DNA of 62,056 nt from Chara braunii (GCA_003427395.1 BFEA01000546.1:270651-332706), one strand, 5' to 3'. Numbered from the stretch's first letter, positions 11,201 through 23,216 are shown. Notes: generated from the sequence alone by a model not told the origin. Made by a program: numbers and translations.

Positions 11201-11883
11201 GTATTGATTCGGGGTTCGCCATGCGCAGTGACGATTACAAGTTGCGAAGGGGATCGAGCAACTTTATACAAACGTTATCGTGGCTATGGCGAAAGGTAAT
11301 CGAGCGGCGGAACGCGGATCGGCTATGGCGGACGGAGGNGGAGGGTGGAGAAAAGACATTAGAACATGTTCACTGGCGAAACAACAAAATTGGGAATTGA
11401 TTCGGGGTTCAACAGAACGCGGCTGCGGCGTTATATCCTACAGGTAGAGACAGGGCATCTGGGAATCTGTTCGGACATCGGACATTGAATAGGACAACTG
11501 AAGTTATATAATTTTACCTTCGTCGTGCGGATATGGATGTGTGACCACCGAACCAGCTATGGTGGAGGGATATCGAGCTAGGAAGAGCGAAGAGCGAACC
11601 GAACACAATGTGGCAACTGCGGACGGAGTGAAGAGCGAAGAGTGAGCGGGCTATGGCGGAAGGTGGTGGGGGCTGAAGACCAAATATCAGAACGCGCGCG
11701 GAAGCGATAGCGCGACTTGATCTATGGAGCGACAACAAAAGGGATAACTCGAGGGCTGCAACGCCTTTTATACTTTGCTGCAGCAGGCCTCGCGCCGGGA
11801 TCAAGGTGGGGCCGAATCGATTCATATATCACACCCCTAGGCCCATAAAACGCCATCAAGGTGGGGCCGAATCGATTCAACAT
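11200..11883. other. Low-complexity spacer of element A next to the insertion point of element B
   Basis: Contains GCTATGGCGGA-type repeats, the inverted counterpart in style of the GCGCCATCG repeats at 39-41 kb, and degenerate 22-bp motifs near 11,388 and 11,455. A direct duplication of ATCAAGGTGGGGCCGAATCG lies at 11,798 and 11,858. One ambiguous base is at 11,339. No gene is supported. Confidence 0.6.
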
Positions 11884-11916
11884 GTTATTCGTTAAAATAG
11901 GACATTGTATTTTAAA
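11884..11916 (+). repeat. Left terminal inverted repeat of element B
   Basis: Begins GTTATTCGTTAAAATA and pairs with 38,678-38,710 on the opposite strand. Mismatches are at positions 17, 24, 29, 32 and 33 of the repeat. Confidence 0.7.
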
Positions 11917-12077
11917 TTGGTACTCGCAAGCTTTAAATTTCATGTTAAAATCACCATATTTTAGACTTAAATGAAACTTGGGGCTACGAGTATTGAATCC
12001 GATGATTGCAATTGACAGACCATAAATCGAAACTGAACTGAAGATTCAAGGCAATTACGTACTGAGCATGATGGTTC

Positions 12078-12802
12078 AAGTGTGGATTCTATTGCACTTC
12101 CCTAAATTTTGTAACTTGAAAGCCGTTACGGTAATTGACATCCATAAATTGAAACTTTATCGAACTTCAAGACTAACTTTTAGGCAATAACACGGTAAAC
12201 GAGATGGTTTAAGTATGGATTCCATCGCACTTTATGGAAGACTAACTTTATGGAAGACTAACTTGAAGGCAATCACACGGTAAACGAGATGGTTTAAGTA
12301 TGGATTCCATCGCACTTCGATAATTTATGTAACTTAAAAGACGTAAGTGGTGGACTTGCATAAATTGGAACTCAATCGAAGAGTTAACTTTAAGGCAATC
12401 ACACGGTTTACCGTCTGATTGCCTTAGAGTTAAGTATGGATTCCATCACACTTCGATAATTTATGTTACTTAAAAGACATTACCGACATGTCATTGTCAT
12501 ACATTGAAATTCGCTGACACTGGAAGGTGCACGTAATAAGGCATTGAACGAGAAGGTTTTGAATGACCTCAGAGTCTGCATGAATTTTGACTAATTTTGA
12601 GTGGGACGTATTTGACATGACATTGTATCAAGCAGAAATTGGATGTCAATGAAATAGTTGATGCAATCACACGGCAAACGAGATGGCAAACGAGATGGTT
12701 TAAGTACTATGGATTCCGTCGCACTTCGACAAATTACCATAAACTGACATGACATTATCATGAACTTAAAATCAAGTGAGTACTATGAATTCCGTCGCAC
12801 TT
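12078..12802 (+). repeat. Class-C 22-bp motif array (left end of element B)
   Basis: Repeats of AAGTATG, core GATTCCAT, CGCACTT start at 12,078, 12,211, 12,296 and 12,432, with longer variants at 12,702 and 12,774. They are embedded in a degenerate unit containing CACGGTAAACGAGATGG. The same motif in the same orientation recurs at 38,351-38,591 near the other end. AT-rich, no gene. Confidence 0.75.
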
Positions 12803-12805
12803 CAA

Positions 12806-13299
12806 AAAATATCGTAACAAGATTGAACTACGAATGCTGTGTCTAAATTAAATGCTACGAGCCGCTGCAATCTAAACTTTCGAAACGGTTTTCGCTATCA
12901 TACATAAATGTAAAGCATCTACAAGCGTCCCTGAGCATCTACATAATTTCTGTATCTTCTCCAGAACCACGCAATCCATATGCGCAAGGGCGAATGGGAT
13001 ATGAATAATCATGTCTCATTTCTTCTGTCGCACAGCCTACACAATACGTGACATGCACACACGAACGAAAACGAAATGTCGGTAAAGTAGAAACATCAAC
13101 ACATGATGAAGTTAACTTCAGAAATTGCTTAACCACCACCCAACCATCCGAAAAACATCAACCCTAAACTGTGTATAAAATCAACGAACTCGTCGTACAA
13201 CAGACTCGTCGCAAATCAAAAGAATATATAGTCCGTTCTTAATTCCCGTCCGAACAGTCATTCCCTTCCGCACATGGACTTAGATCTCGAAGTGCAGCT
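12806..13299. other. AT-rich 3' flank of the DUF7869 gene
   Basis: No gene, repeat or recognised signal beyond general AT richness. It probably holds the 3' untranslated region of the minus-strand gene that ends at 13,300. Confidence 0.4.
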
Positions 13300-16149
13300 T
13301 CAGCGTTCAGTCGAACGTGAAGGAATGACAAGTCCAGTCGTGAACGGCTTTGTACCTCTACCTGGCCTCTCCCAACCAAAAGTGATCGAGTCGGCATGTT
13401 GCCATTGTGTCTGGTCAGTCTTCTTCCATCTTTTTTCCCATGCATTATCGTATAATTCTTCGAGCGACTTTGCTCTCTCGGTTGGCACCCAGTATTCCAC
13501 GAGCACTTCATTACAATTTGGCAAATCCTTTTTACGAACCACCTGCGATTGTGCTCTTCCCACCCAAATAAGCACGCCTTTCGAAATATCGTCGTCGGAG
13601 TGGCGAAAGATAAGAAAATTGCTGACGTTGATATGCTCGAGGGGGTCGAAACTGGGCTTCGGGCGATCTTTTCTACGTCCATCGAACAGGGGTTCCCTGC
13701 CGTCGATGTTGGCATTACTAGGAGAAGATTGTTGATCATTTTCGAGGGGACGAGGGTTTGGCCAAAAACCTTCCTGAGGTTGTGTGGACAACCCGTTCGC
13801 GATAATCTCGTCGCCACGTTTGATAACCTCGTCCCGGTACCACAAAGCTCTTTCTCTCCGACTCTCCTCATGTTCGTTGAAAGTGCACCATGTTGACCGC
13901 CTGCTCTCCAACAACTCGCGGAATCGAATAACACCATGTTTGCCATTCAGATAGTGAACAGGCTTCGCGGGAGGCGGGTCAAATGGCCACGAAGGACCTG
14001 CGTAGCTTCCATCGGGGTTCTGATTGAACCAATGAATCGGACCTTCCTCGGGCAGCCAGTTGTCGTCATCGCAAAGCTCCTTGTACAACATGCCTGGGTT
14101 ATCTCCAACCATAAAAAATTTAAGCAAGTGTGGTTGGGAAATACCGGTAATGTCTGACGCAACGCATGGGTCTACTATACTTATAAAATCTGCCAATGTG
14201 TCGAGGAAAATACATTTGGGAGACTTTTTGTGGGATTGCTCTATGAGCTCAAACAACTCGTCCATAGTATAAGCGTCTGTGTCTTTCAATTTCTTAGAGA
14301 AGACACTGAAAGTAGCATCAACGTCCGTGTGGGTATGTCCCACCAGCATGAAACCTATTTCCACCTCTTGGAAAACTTTGAACTTCACCAACAGTGCAGC
14401 CAGTGCACATACGTACTTGTTCCTGTTTTCCCGCCAACAATTATCTGCTTGAATGCGCAAAAAGGGTGGTAGTGACCCCCCAGTCGCTTGAATTTCGACG
14501 AGGGTTCGCGTGAGACAAGTAACGACTGTGTTCGAATCATGTTTGAAATATGGAAACCACGTGTACACATAAATAGTAGGGTCTCTACCGTGTGCAATGA
14601 CACCGGTCAGAGTCGTTTTCATCATCGTCTCGTGCCTAAGGTCTTTCGAGTAGTTCGCCTGACCAATATGGGGGATAGTCGTCTTCTTCTGATCCATGTC
14701 GTTAATGATGAGACATAAACGCTCGTTGGGACGGACCATCGACTCAATCTTCGCGCGACTATAGTCCAATCTGTGTTCAACTTGCTGCCTTTGGTGAGCT
14801 TTCATCTCCTCCCTAGCTCTTTCTCGATCTCGAGGAAGAGCAGCGTGTTGTATACGCTCTTTCAGTTCATGACAGACGGCACACTTCGTGAATGTGTTAG
14901 AGTGTGCGAGCGAAACGTGGTAATAGTGTTTTTGCCACAGTTTATAAAAGTTGGACTCGGACACGACCTCGAGGCCGACGGCGACAAAGTCTGATTTGAT
15001 GGACTCATAAATAGATCTCTTCGTAAAAGTTGCTGGCAGTCGAAGCTTCGGTCTGTAAACCCCACCTTTGTAAGCCATCTCATTCGGCATGCTATCCACA
15101 TGACACTCAATGAAATTTTTCATGCTGGCAAGCAGGGCGACCGTCTTTTTTGTTGGCTGATGTCTACCCCTCAACCCATGCTCACAACGTATGAAGCCAT
15201 TATCGAAGCGCTTCTTGTAACTATAAAACGTATTACGAGAGACACCAAGAACGTTGCAGTACGCTTTGACACACATCAAACGTTCCAACTCTACAGGACG
15301 GACTCGTTTGTGTCCGCCCTCACTCAATGTGAAATCTTTAAGACTTTTCATCCACCACTCTGCTCGCTCTTTTGGACTCTTACTGTACAGTCCTTGTCTA
15401 ACCTGTCGGACTTCCTCCGGCGACATGTTGTAACAACAGCGAGCCTTGCAACATGCCATGCCACGAACCATGAGCAATTTTCTTTCTGACAGCATGTCTT
15501 TTGCTCTTTTGTATTGTTCTTTCCTCCTAACGTTCCTATTAGCCATGCTATACGGTCTTCTTTCCCCTGGCAGAGGCGCGGGCAAAATTTCGAGTATTGC
15601 CTTGTTCTCTGCATCACTTCTGCTAGACGATTCCGACGTATAGTGACTCTGATCAGGAATCACATTCTGAGACCGGACTTGCGTTGGACTTGCCCGTGCC
15701 GTGGATAGTTCCTCCGAATAATAGTCGGTGTCAACCAACTTTGCAGTACTGGAGGTAGCGTGAATCGAAGGTGCATTGGAAGAGGACTGTTGTCCAGACG
15801 AGTAATCAGTGACCACCAACTTCTCACTCTCGTCATAAGATGCTGCGAAAGAAGCAGGCATTGACACGCAACTGCTTTGCGCCGGAGTTGTCGGGTGCAC
15901 CTTGTCAGGAATGTGGAACTCGACCCGGGAGGCAAACGGTTCTTCGCCTGCGGACAGTGTCGTCAAATCCGTAGGCAGTTGGATGCAACCTCCAAAGCTC
16001 TCTCGAAAAGCGAGACTACGTTTTCTGGGGAAAGCTGCAGTGGACTGTTGGAATGACGAACTGTCCGAAGAGCTGGTCGGGGACAAGTCCAGGTGTTGTA
16101 GCTGGCAATGCAAGTCGATCGCCTGTTCAGTTTTCATAGCCCGGTTCAT
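13300..16149 (-). CDS. DUF7869-type transposase-like protein, intact (element B)
   Basis: A single 949-codon open frame, the longest in the window. The Ser/Thr-rich first ~200 residues look disordered and contain VTDYSSG and VDTDYYS. A helix-turn-helix-like GVSRNTFYSYKKRF lies near residue 300, a CAVCHELK cysteine pair near 420, then the RNase-H-like core: NDMDQKKTTIPH (~482), QADNCWRENRNK (~566) and GHTHTDVDATFS (~603). These acidic blocks are characteristic of the DUF7869 family found in repetitive eukaryotic genes. I infer they form a DDE-type active site. The homologue in element A (41,847-44,970) is broken. Being intact among ruined neighbours suggests recent activity or selection. The first Met at 16,149 is chosen because the other copy has similar sequence just after it. 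Confidence 0.85.
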   Translation of the reverse strand: MNRAMKTEQAIDLHCQLQHLDLSPTSSSDSSSFQQSTAAFPRKRSLAFRESFGGCIQLPTDLTTLSAGEEPFASRVEFHIPDKVHPTTPAQSSCVSMPASFAASYDESEKLVVTDYSSGQQSSSNAPSIHATSSTAKLVDTDYYSEELSTARASPTQVRSQNVIPDQSHYTSESSSRSDAENKAILEILPAPLPGERRPYSMANRNVRRKEQYKRAKDMLSERKLLMVRGMACCKARCCYNMSPEEVRQVRQGLYSKSPKERAEWWMKSLKDFTLSEGGHKRVRPVELERLMCVKAYCNVLGVSRNTFYSYKKRFDNGFIRCEHGLRGRHQPTKKTVALLASMKNFIECHVDSMPNEMAYKGGVYRPKLRLPATFTKRSIYESIKSDFVAVGLEVVSESNFYKLWQKHYYHVSLAHSNTFTKCAVCHELKERIQHAALPRDRERAREEMKAHQRQQVEHRLDYSRAKIESMVRPNERLCLIINDMDQKKTTIPHIGQANYSKDLRHETMMKTTLTGVIAHGRDPTIYVYTWFPYFKHDSNTVVTCLTRTLVEIQATGGSLPPFLRIQADNCWRENRNKYVCALAALLVKFKVFQEVEIGFMLVGHTHTDVDATFSVFSKKLKDTDAYTMDELFELIEQSHKKSPKCIFLDTLADFISIVDPCVASDITGISQPHLLKFFMVGDNPGMLYKELCDDDNWLPEEGPIHWFNQNPDGSYAGPSWPFDPPPAKPVHYLNGKHGVIRFRELLESRRSTWCTFNEHEESRRERALWYRDEVIKRGDEIIANGLSTQPQEGFWPNPRPLENDQQSSPSNANIDGREPLFDGRRKDRPKPSFDPLEHINVSNFLIFRHSDDDISKGVLIWVGRAQSQVVRKKDLPNCNEVLVEYWVPTERAKSLEELYDNAWEKRWKKTDQTQWQHADSITFGWERPGRGTKPFTTGLVIPSRSTER

Positions 16150-17588
16150 GCGGCCGTTCGCTGAGCTGCCCTTGGCACCGTCATGTAACCGTCGGTGTAG
16201 CGGATGCGATTCCCGTCAGCGAAATCGATTATACTCTCCAGTGCGGATTGAACGGGTCATTCGAATTCGTCTCCACACCCTGCAAAACAGCGGAGCAAAC
16301 TGTAAGCACGAATACTAAAGAATGAAGTTCGAACTCCACCCCCCCTCCCACCCCCACCCTCCCCATACCCGATTCCTGGTGCGGCGTCTGAACAGAGCGA
16401 GCTCGTCTGTAGGCGATTACAGTCCCGGCAACCGAATTGACATGAACGATGAGAAAAACCTCGATATGTGAAGTGTGCCGACATCCGAGTTTGGCACTTA
16501 CCGGAATCCTTTGAATGCGATAATTGCATGTGGCGAAAGGCACCCGAATTTTTCTTGCATCGACTCTGGCGTTACTAATTGCGCCGACAGGAAACGGAGA
16601 CACCCTTCCCCCTTTTGCTTTTTATACTTCGTTGAAGTCCGTAGCAGCTGTCAAAGTCAAACCCCTTGACCTTTTTTAAGGCCTCCGTAGATGGAACTCA
16701 GCTGCTACAAAGGGCCTTGGCCCACCCACCCGTTACTCCCTCAGGTTGCTGGAGAGGGTAGGTTCCGTAACCGTCTTAGCGGTTGTCCAGCGTCGAGAGG
16801 TAAGACCCTCAAGGCGCTTGTCAGCCGACACTTGAGTGTGGAATGAGACCCTCGGCGATGCCGAGGGCCACGCGAGTGTGGAGAGCATATAACATGCCAT
16901 CGCTTCGAGCGCTTGCGAACTCATGCATGGGAAGTCGTTATGAGGAAGCTTGTGCCCGGCCCACATTTATAGATGTTTACCTCGCACTGCCTGCAAGTGG
17001 TTGGTGACATTTGGTTATGGGTCCAACATCCCACGGGCCAGGCGTGAATCTTTGTTGTTTATTTATCGACCCATTTATTTCGTCGTTGCTTGACGTTCTT
17101 CCAGGAGGATGTGTCCTATCATGAGTTNGACGTGCACAAGGAGCGGTCCGACTATCGCGGAATCCAGAAGTCCGTCGGGACCCGAATTTGGGAGAAATCG
17201 AATCGACGGCGAACCGGTCATGAATCGGTCGCTGTGAACTGACTGTCGGCCAATCGTGATCAGGAATGCAAGGCTATGAGAGGTAAGAGGCTAGAGAAAA
17301 CATGGCTTAATGACCCTCAGGCGACCCCCACAAACCTGTACTAACCACATATCGATCAGGAGGCTGTGTGCTGGGACTCCAAGCCTTTGCAGCACCCGCG
17401 GCTTTGACACTGAAGCGCCCTCGCACGCGGACGACAATAACGACTGCCACCGACAGCAACCCGCATATAACCCAGCCACGACAACACACATGGTGAGCTT
17501 GACTGCGCACCCATAGCTCTCCAACAACGAAAACATACGTGATGGACCATGCCGTGGAAAGAGACGGTTAACATCACCCGGAACTCGA
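16150..17588. other. Spacer upstream of the DUF7869 gene
   Basis: No gene is supported. It likely contains the promoter of the minus-strand transposase gene, but no motif is clear. The first class-B-like sites of element B are at 16,471 (AAGTGTG, core CCGACATC, CGAGTTT) and 17,168. One ambiguous base is at 17,128. Confidence 0.45.
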
Positions 17589-20340
17589 AAGTTCGCCGTG
17601 ATCTGAACTTGGCGGTTTCTTATGGCGCCAAGAATGTTTCCACGCTCTCCCGCAGTCAAAAGAAAGGCTAGTCGCGGGTGTCAGAGTCACCCTGACCCCA
17701 ATCGACCCCTGTTAACACCGATTCTCCCTATCGACAAATCGAGCCCATGCGGTGTCAGAGTCAGCCTGACAAACCCCGATCCGTGTAATTGACAAGACGA
17801 TCTCCGAGGTTGGCGGTTGCAGGAGTGGCGAGGTACCGGTTTAGGAAGTTGGCGATCGCAAAGTCCGCCGGGATCCGAACTTGGCGGTTGCAGGAATGGC
17901 GAGGAAGCGGTTTCTGCGTGGCACGTCGAAGATTTGGAGGGTCAGCGGGTGCATACAAGGAACGGTATGTGCGGGCGTATCAAATAAAGGCTCTATCGCA
18001 CTCGAATGTCCGCTGGACGAGATCACGCACAGAAAAAAGGGCAGTGGTGGATGCAGTACTTCAGAAATAGGCGTTGCAAGATGCCCAATTGACCCCTGTT
18101 AACACCAATTCTCCCTATTTTAAAAGCGAGCTCGTCCGGTGTTTCAGTCACACCTACGATTTGAACAGCTCGTGGAACTCGCACATCTCCGCGGCGTGGA
18201 TAAGAAAAACGTAGCCGTGGCTGATTGACCCCCCATGCAACCCCTACAACCCTGAGTTGCGAAGGCGACCCCCAATTCGCTCGCTGGCGACGTCAACGTC
18301 TGACTGCGCGAACCGAAAAGCACGCCGGAACACGAGCGTGCCAGCGACAAGTCTCCACGGATCGCAACGGTTAAACCCCCTGGAGGGCAACGAAGATCGA
18401 CGGCAGACCGAGAACGGACCCGGCCTCTGCCACCGACGGCGAACCCCCTTAAACCCCTATAAGGGCAACTCATAAGGCGTGTAATTTTGAGCACCCACAG
18501 TACTCTTGCGAGCACTTCTGCTTACGAAAAGGTCTCTGACAATGCAAACACATGCGAGAGCCCTGGTCGTTAAATAGTGTGCTTTGATATAGGAGGAACC
18601 TCAAAGTCCGCCAGGATCCGAACTTGGCGGCTGCAGGAGTGGCGAGGAACCGTTTTGGAGGATGAATAGAGCGCTTAAGGCGGAACCTCAAAGTCCGCCA
18701 AGATCCGAACTTGGCGGTCCCAGGTGTGGCGAGGAACCTTTTTTTTCGCGGCCCGTCGCTGAGTGGAAGGGAGGGTCATAGGGTGCGCACAAGGAACGGC
18801 ATGCGAGGGTGTAACGAATAAAGGCTCCGTCGCTCTCGAGTGTCCGTGGAACGAGAGCACGCACGGAAGAAAGGGCAGTGGTGGATGCAGCACTTAACAG
18901 TCTGGCGCTGAAGGACCCCACAAATGACCCCTGTTAACACCGATTCTCCCCATCGTCAAACCAAGGTCGTCCGGTATTTCACTTGCAGCTACCAGTAGCA
19001 CAGCTCGTGGAACTCGAACATCTCAGCGGCAGGGACAAGAAAAAATTGTAGCCTTCACTGAAAGACCCCCCTGCAACCCCTACAAACCCATGTGCGTGCA
19101 GTCGAGACGGCGACCCCCAATTCGAGCGCTGGAAATGTCGACGTGTGACCGCGCGAAACGGAAAGCACGCCGAAACAGGAGCATGTCAGCGACAACACTC
19201 CACGCATCGCGACAGTTAAACCCCTTGGAGGGCAACGAAGATCGACGGCAGACCGAGAACGGAACCGGCCTCTGTCACTGGCGACGACCCCCAGAAACCC
19301 CTATAAGCGCTTTTCGCAAGCCCGCAGCACTCTCGCGAGCACTCCTGCACACCAAAAGGTTTCTGACAATCTGATCACATTCGGCATGCCAGGCCGTTGA
19401 AAAGTGTGGTTAGATTNAGGCNNGACCTCAAAGCCCGCCGTGATCCGAACTTGGCAGTTGCAGGTGTGGTGGGGAACCGTTTTCTGCGCCGCACGTCGGA
19501 TCGTGGAGGGGAGGGTCAGCGGGTGGACACAAGGAACGGTGTGTGCGGGCGTATCGAATAGAGGCTCTGCCGTCGTGGAGTGTCCGTGCAACGAGAGCAC
19601 GGACAAAAGAAAGGGTCGTCTTTGATGCAGCACTTTACGAATCGGCGCATCAGAACCCCCAATTGACCCCTGTTAGCACTGACTCTCCCCATCGCCACAC
19701 AAGCATGTCGTACGCTGTTTCACTCACAGCTACCTGTACAACAGCTCGCGGAACTCCCACCTCTCAGCGGCGAGGACACGAAAAATGCAGTCGTGGGCGA
19801 AAGACCCCCCTGCAACCCCTTCAAACCCCGGCTCGTGAAGTCGTGAAGGCGACACCCATTTCTCGCACTGGAAATATCGACGTGTGCCAGCGCGAACCGA
19901 AAAGCACGCCGAAACACGAGCATGTAAGCGGGCGCACACAAGCATGGACGACAGACAGAGAATGGATACGGCCTCTGCAACCAACGACAACCCCCATAAA
20001 CCCCTATAAGGGCAATTCGCAAGGCGGTTAATTTTGAGTACCCACACAAACCCCTATAAGGGCAATTCGCAAGGCCTCTGCTCGCGAGCGCTTTTGCATA
20101 CCGAAAGGTCTCTGACAATGCAAACCATCGCGACAGCCCAGGCCGTCGAATACTGTGGTCTGACTCATCCGGAAACTAAAAGTCCGCCGGGATCCGAACT
20201 TGGCGTCGGCACGAGTGGCGAGGAACCGGTTTCTGCGCTGCACGTCGCAGATTGGGAGGGAGGTCAACGGACGCACACAATCTGTTGCTCCACCCCCTTT
20301 AAACCCTCATAAGGCAATTCTCAAGGCTGGCATTTCTGCG
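17589..20340. repeat. Long tandem array (~740-840-bp units) carrying class-B palindromes
   Basis: The phrase GACCCCTGTTAACACCGATT (or a close variant) recurs at about 17,705, 18,088, 18,922 and 19,660. The last three are followed by AGCTCGTGGAACTC-type sequence and later by CCCCTATAAGGGCAA. Class-B palindromes fall at 17,589, 17,861, 18,604, 18,691, 19,431 and 20,180, all in one orientation and each followed by GGCGGTTGCAGGAGTGGCGAGG-like sequence (the phrase is shortened in some copies). ORFs in the array repeat with the unit and are not credible genes. Ambiguous bases are at 19,417 and 19,422-19,423. Confidence 0.8.
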
Positions 20341-20379
20341 CACCCAACGGTATCCGACAACCAAACACATGCGAAAGCG

Positions 20380-21270
20380 CGAGGAGTTGGTAAGGGCGGT
20401 AAAATAAATGGCAAATGTAGAAGTCCGCTCGAAAACGAACTTGACAAAAAGACACTGTTTTGTTTTTGCTGTGGGCGCTGCTATATCTGTGTATTTATGC
20501 GGCGACACCATACCAAGGCCCGTCGGTTGGGACCCAGAAAAATGCAATGTAGCCTATACCCCCATAAGACCCCTACAAACCGTCGGAGCAGCGCACATTG
20601 GCAGGAAGCGTGTGATTTCAGCGATGCGGTCAGAACAGCGCACGTCGGAAGGAACACGAAAAGAGTCACCTTAGCAACTCGCGGCGTGGAAAGCGCCAAA
20701 CGGCAAGCCCGCCGGGATTCGAACTTCGTGTTGTCGCCCTCGAGCGCTTCTGCATACTGAAAGGTCTCTGACAATGCAAACCAGCGCAACAGGCCAGGCT
20801 GTTGAAGGGTGTGGCCAGACTCATCCGAAATCGAAAGTCCACCGGGATCCGAAGTTGCCTTATGAGGGTTTAAAGGGGGTTGAGCAACAGCTTATGCTAA
20901 AGCGTAGGGCGTTGGCAAGGGCGGTAAAATAAAAGGCGAACGTCGAAGTCCGCTCGAATCCGAACTTGACAAAAAGACACTGTTTTGTTTTTGCTGTGGG
21001 CGCTGCTATATCAATGTATTTTTGCGGCGACACCATGCCAAGGCCCATCGGTTGGGACCCAGAAAAATGCCATGTAGGCAATACCCCCATAAGACCCCTA
21101 CAAACCGTCGGAACAACGCACATTGGCAGGAAGCGTGTGATTTTAGTGATGCGGTCAGAACAGCGCACGTCGGAAGGAACACGAAAAGAATCACCTAAGC
21201 AGCTCGCGGCGTGACAAGCGCCAAACCGCAAGTCCGCCGGGATCCGAACTTCGTGTTGTCGCCCTCGAGG
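20380..21270 (+). repeat. Direct duplication of ~365 bp, 525 bp apart
   Basis: Positions 20,380-20,745 and 20,905-21,270 are nearly identical (for example AAAGACACTGTTTTGTTTTT and CCAAGGCCCGTCGGTTGGGA). Class-B sites lie at equivalent places: 20,421 and 20,946 near the start, 20,705 and 21,232 near the end, and 20,835 between copies. No gene. Confidence 0.85.
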
Positions 21271-23153
21271 CGCTGGCGGACGCCGTTGCAACAGGAAGCG
21301 CGAAACCAATAACCGCCAACCAAAAAACGCCAATGGTGGGTAGTAATACCAGGCGGAAAGGGAAGTCCGGATACGGGCGAACTACAACAATCAAGCGGTG
21401 TGTTCTCACGGGCGATGTTTGTTATTCAACGAGGCCATCGCCACGAAACACGCGGCACACTCGGCGAAGAAACACCATCAACACTTCAGCGAGTCGTGGC
21501 GTCGTTCTCCATCCTGCGCACGCAGCATGTTCATTGTTCGCTCGGGAGCTCACAGTCATGGCCTTGACCGTACGCAATGCTCCATGGCATTGCTCACGAC
21601 CAGCGCCAGGAGCGAGTGCTGATCATCCCCCGGCTCTCGGATGGATGATGTGCACGTCGTGTGTGCGCACATACATGGCGTTGGGGGTGCGCAATGCGGT
21701 GGCGCATCGCGCACGACCAACGCCAAGAGCGCGCGCTGATCGTCCACGTGCTTTCGAATGGAGACGACACCAGCACCCTCGCGATTGGCGCCGTAGAGCG
21801 CGCGCTGATCATCCACGTGCTTTCGTGGTGAGCGGCACGTGGATGATCGGCATCCTCTGCTCGAAGGCCAAAGCGCGTTTTTTGAAACAGACCTTGGTCC
21901 CGCGCAGCCCACGTGACACCCGCTTATCTTCCACCGCACCCGTCGTGACAACTATCTCTCCTGCTCTCTCAGTACGCCCCCCTACCCAGCCTTGGATCTC
22001 CTTGTTGATACAAAAAAAGGTGCGAAACATTGAGTATTTTTCAAATTGTTACCCAAGTGTTGGAGAGGGTTATTGAATATTCCTATCATTGCCGTTGGAG
22101 AGGGTTGTTGAATATTCCTATTATTGTCGAACTGAACATCGTGTGGATGCGGAAGAAAAGGAACGTGGAGGAGTCACAAGTCGTCTGGTAGATCGAGAGG
22201 AACGAACGATTGAGAAGGAAACAAAGAAACCATATGCCCCATTGCCAACCCCGGCGATCAACATGTGGTTGATGGTGACGAACGAACCCGTGAGAAAAAA
22301 AGAAAAGAAAGAAACCATGTGCCCCAATGCCAACCTCAACCCCAGCAGGAATGATGTGGATGATGATGACGAAAAAAAAGACTGAGAAGAATAGTAAACA
22401 CAAACATCCTGTGCCCCAGTTTTATCGATAGCCGTTCCCAGCACATGCGACATGCGTCGCGCCGTGGCGGATGTCATGCGCCGGCAGCAATGTGCCCCAA
22501 TGGCAGCCCCGACCGTGGTCGTCAACGGCCTAGACGTGGGCAGGCAGAACACCGATCTACCTTGAAGAGATGGCGCAACTCTTTGACGAGGGCGAAGCGC
22601 AGACGATGGCGACCACGTGTCCATGGGGAACGCGAAGACGGGGTGTCGAAACTCCGACAACTGGAGGGCACGAGCAGTCGGAAGGACGACAATGACGAGA
22701 CGGCGAGAGGAGACAGACGCTGTACCGTGAAGGACGGAAGCAGCTCGTTGGCGAGGGCAAAGCGTAGGCAATGGCGGACACACGCTGATTCAGAACGCAA
22801 GGACAGGGTGTCCTGTCTCCGGAAGGTGGACATCAACTGGGATGAAGCTGCCCACGCTCGGAAACACGTGGCGCGACTGCGAGGCAGCGAAGGCGATGGC
22901 CGATGTCGCAGAGGTCACATCACGTTCGAATGCGCTCGTGGGCGGGAGATGCGAATGGGCTGTACCAAACCCGAGGTAGCTGTTCACTGGCATCCAAATC
23001 CGTCCTACAACTGCCGTGGGACCGCATTGAAAAACCAGGCCGCCGTGGTTTTGGACGACAAACGTCGACCGTCCGATCTAAAAATCGGACGGCCAGACGA
23101 TGACTTCGCTGTTTAGGTTGGCGCAGCCGCCACGACCACCGACCCCCAAAAAA

Positions 23154-23156
<3 letters not shown>
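21271..23156. other. Repeat-rich non-coding spacer of element B
   Basis: Holds a reverse-orientation class-B site at 21,363, degenerate repeats of CGATGATCCACGTGCTTTCG type (21,600-21,840), a 35-bp tandem duplication at 22,059 and 22,094 (GTTGGAGAGGGTT), and two ~170-bp-spaced repeats near 22,570 and 22,740 (GAGGGCGAAGCGCAGACGAT type). Long ORFs on both strands here overlap each other within the repeats and are rejected. Confidence 0.5.

Positions 23157-23215
<59 letters not shown>
23157..23215 (+). repeat. 59-bp poly(C) tract
   Basis: Uninterrupted run of C. A G-quadruplex-forming opposite strand is expected from base composition. The exact length may be an assembly or sequencing artefact. 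Confidence 0.95.

Positions 23216-23216
<1 letters not shown>

Noticed and set aside
13274-13735. Plus-strand ORF of 153 codons
   Set aside because: Antisense to the intact DUF7869 gene, whose frame is conserved in element A.
22121-23116. ORFs of about 220 codons on both strands
   Set aside because: They overlap each other in a locally repeated, GC-biased spacer and have no conserved segment in element A.
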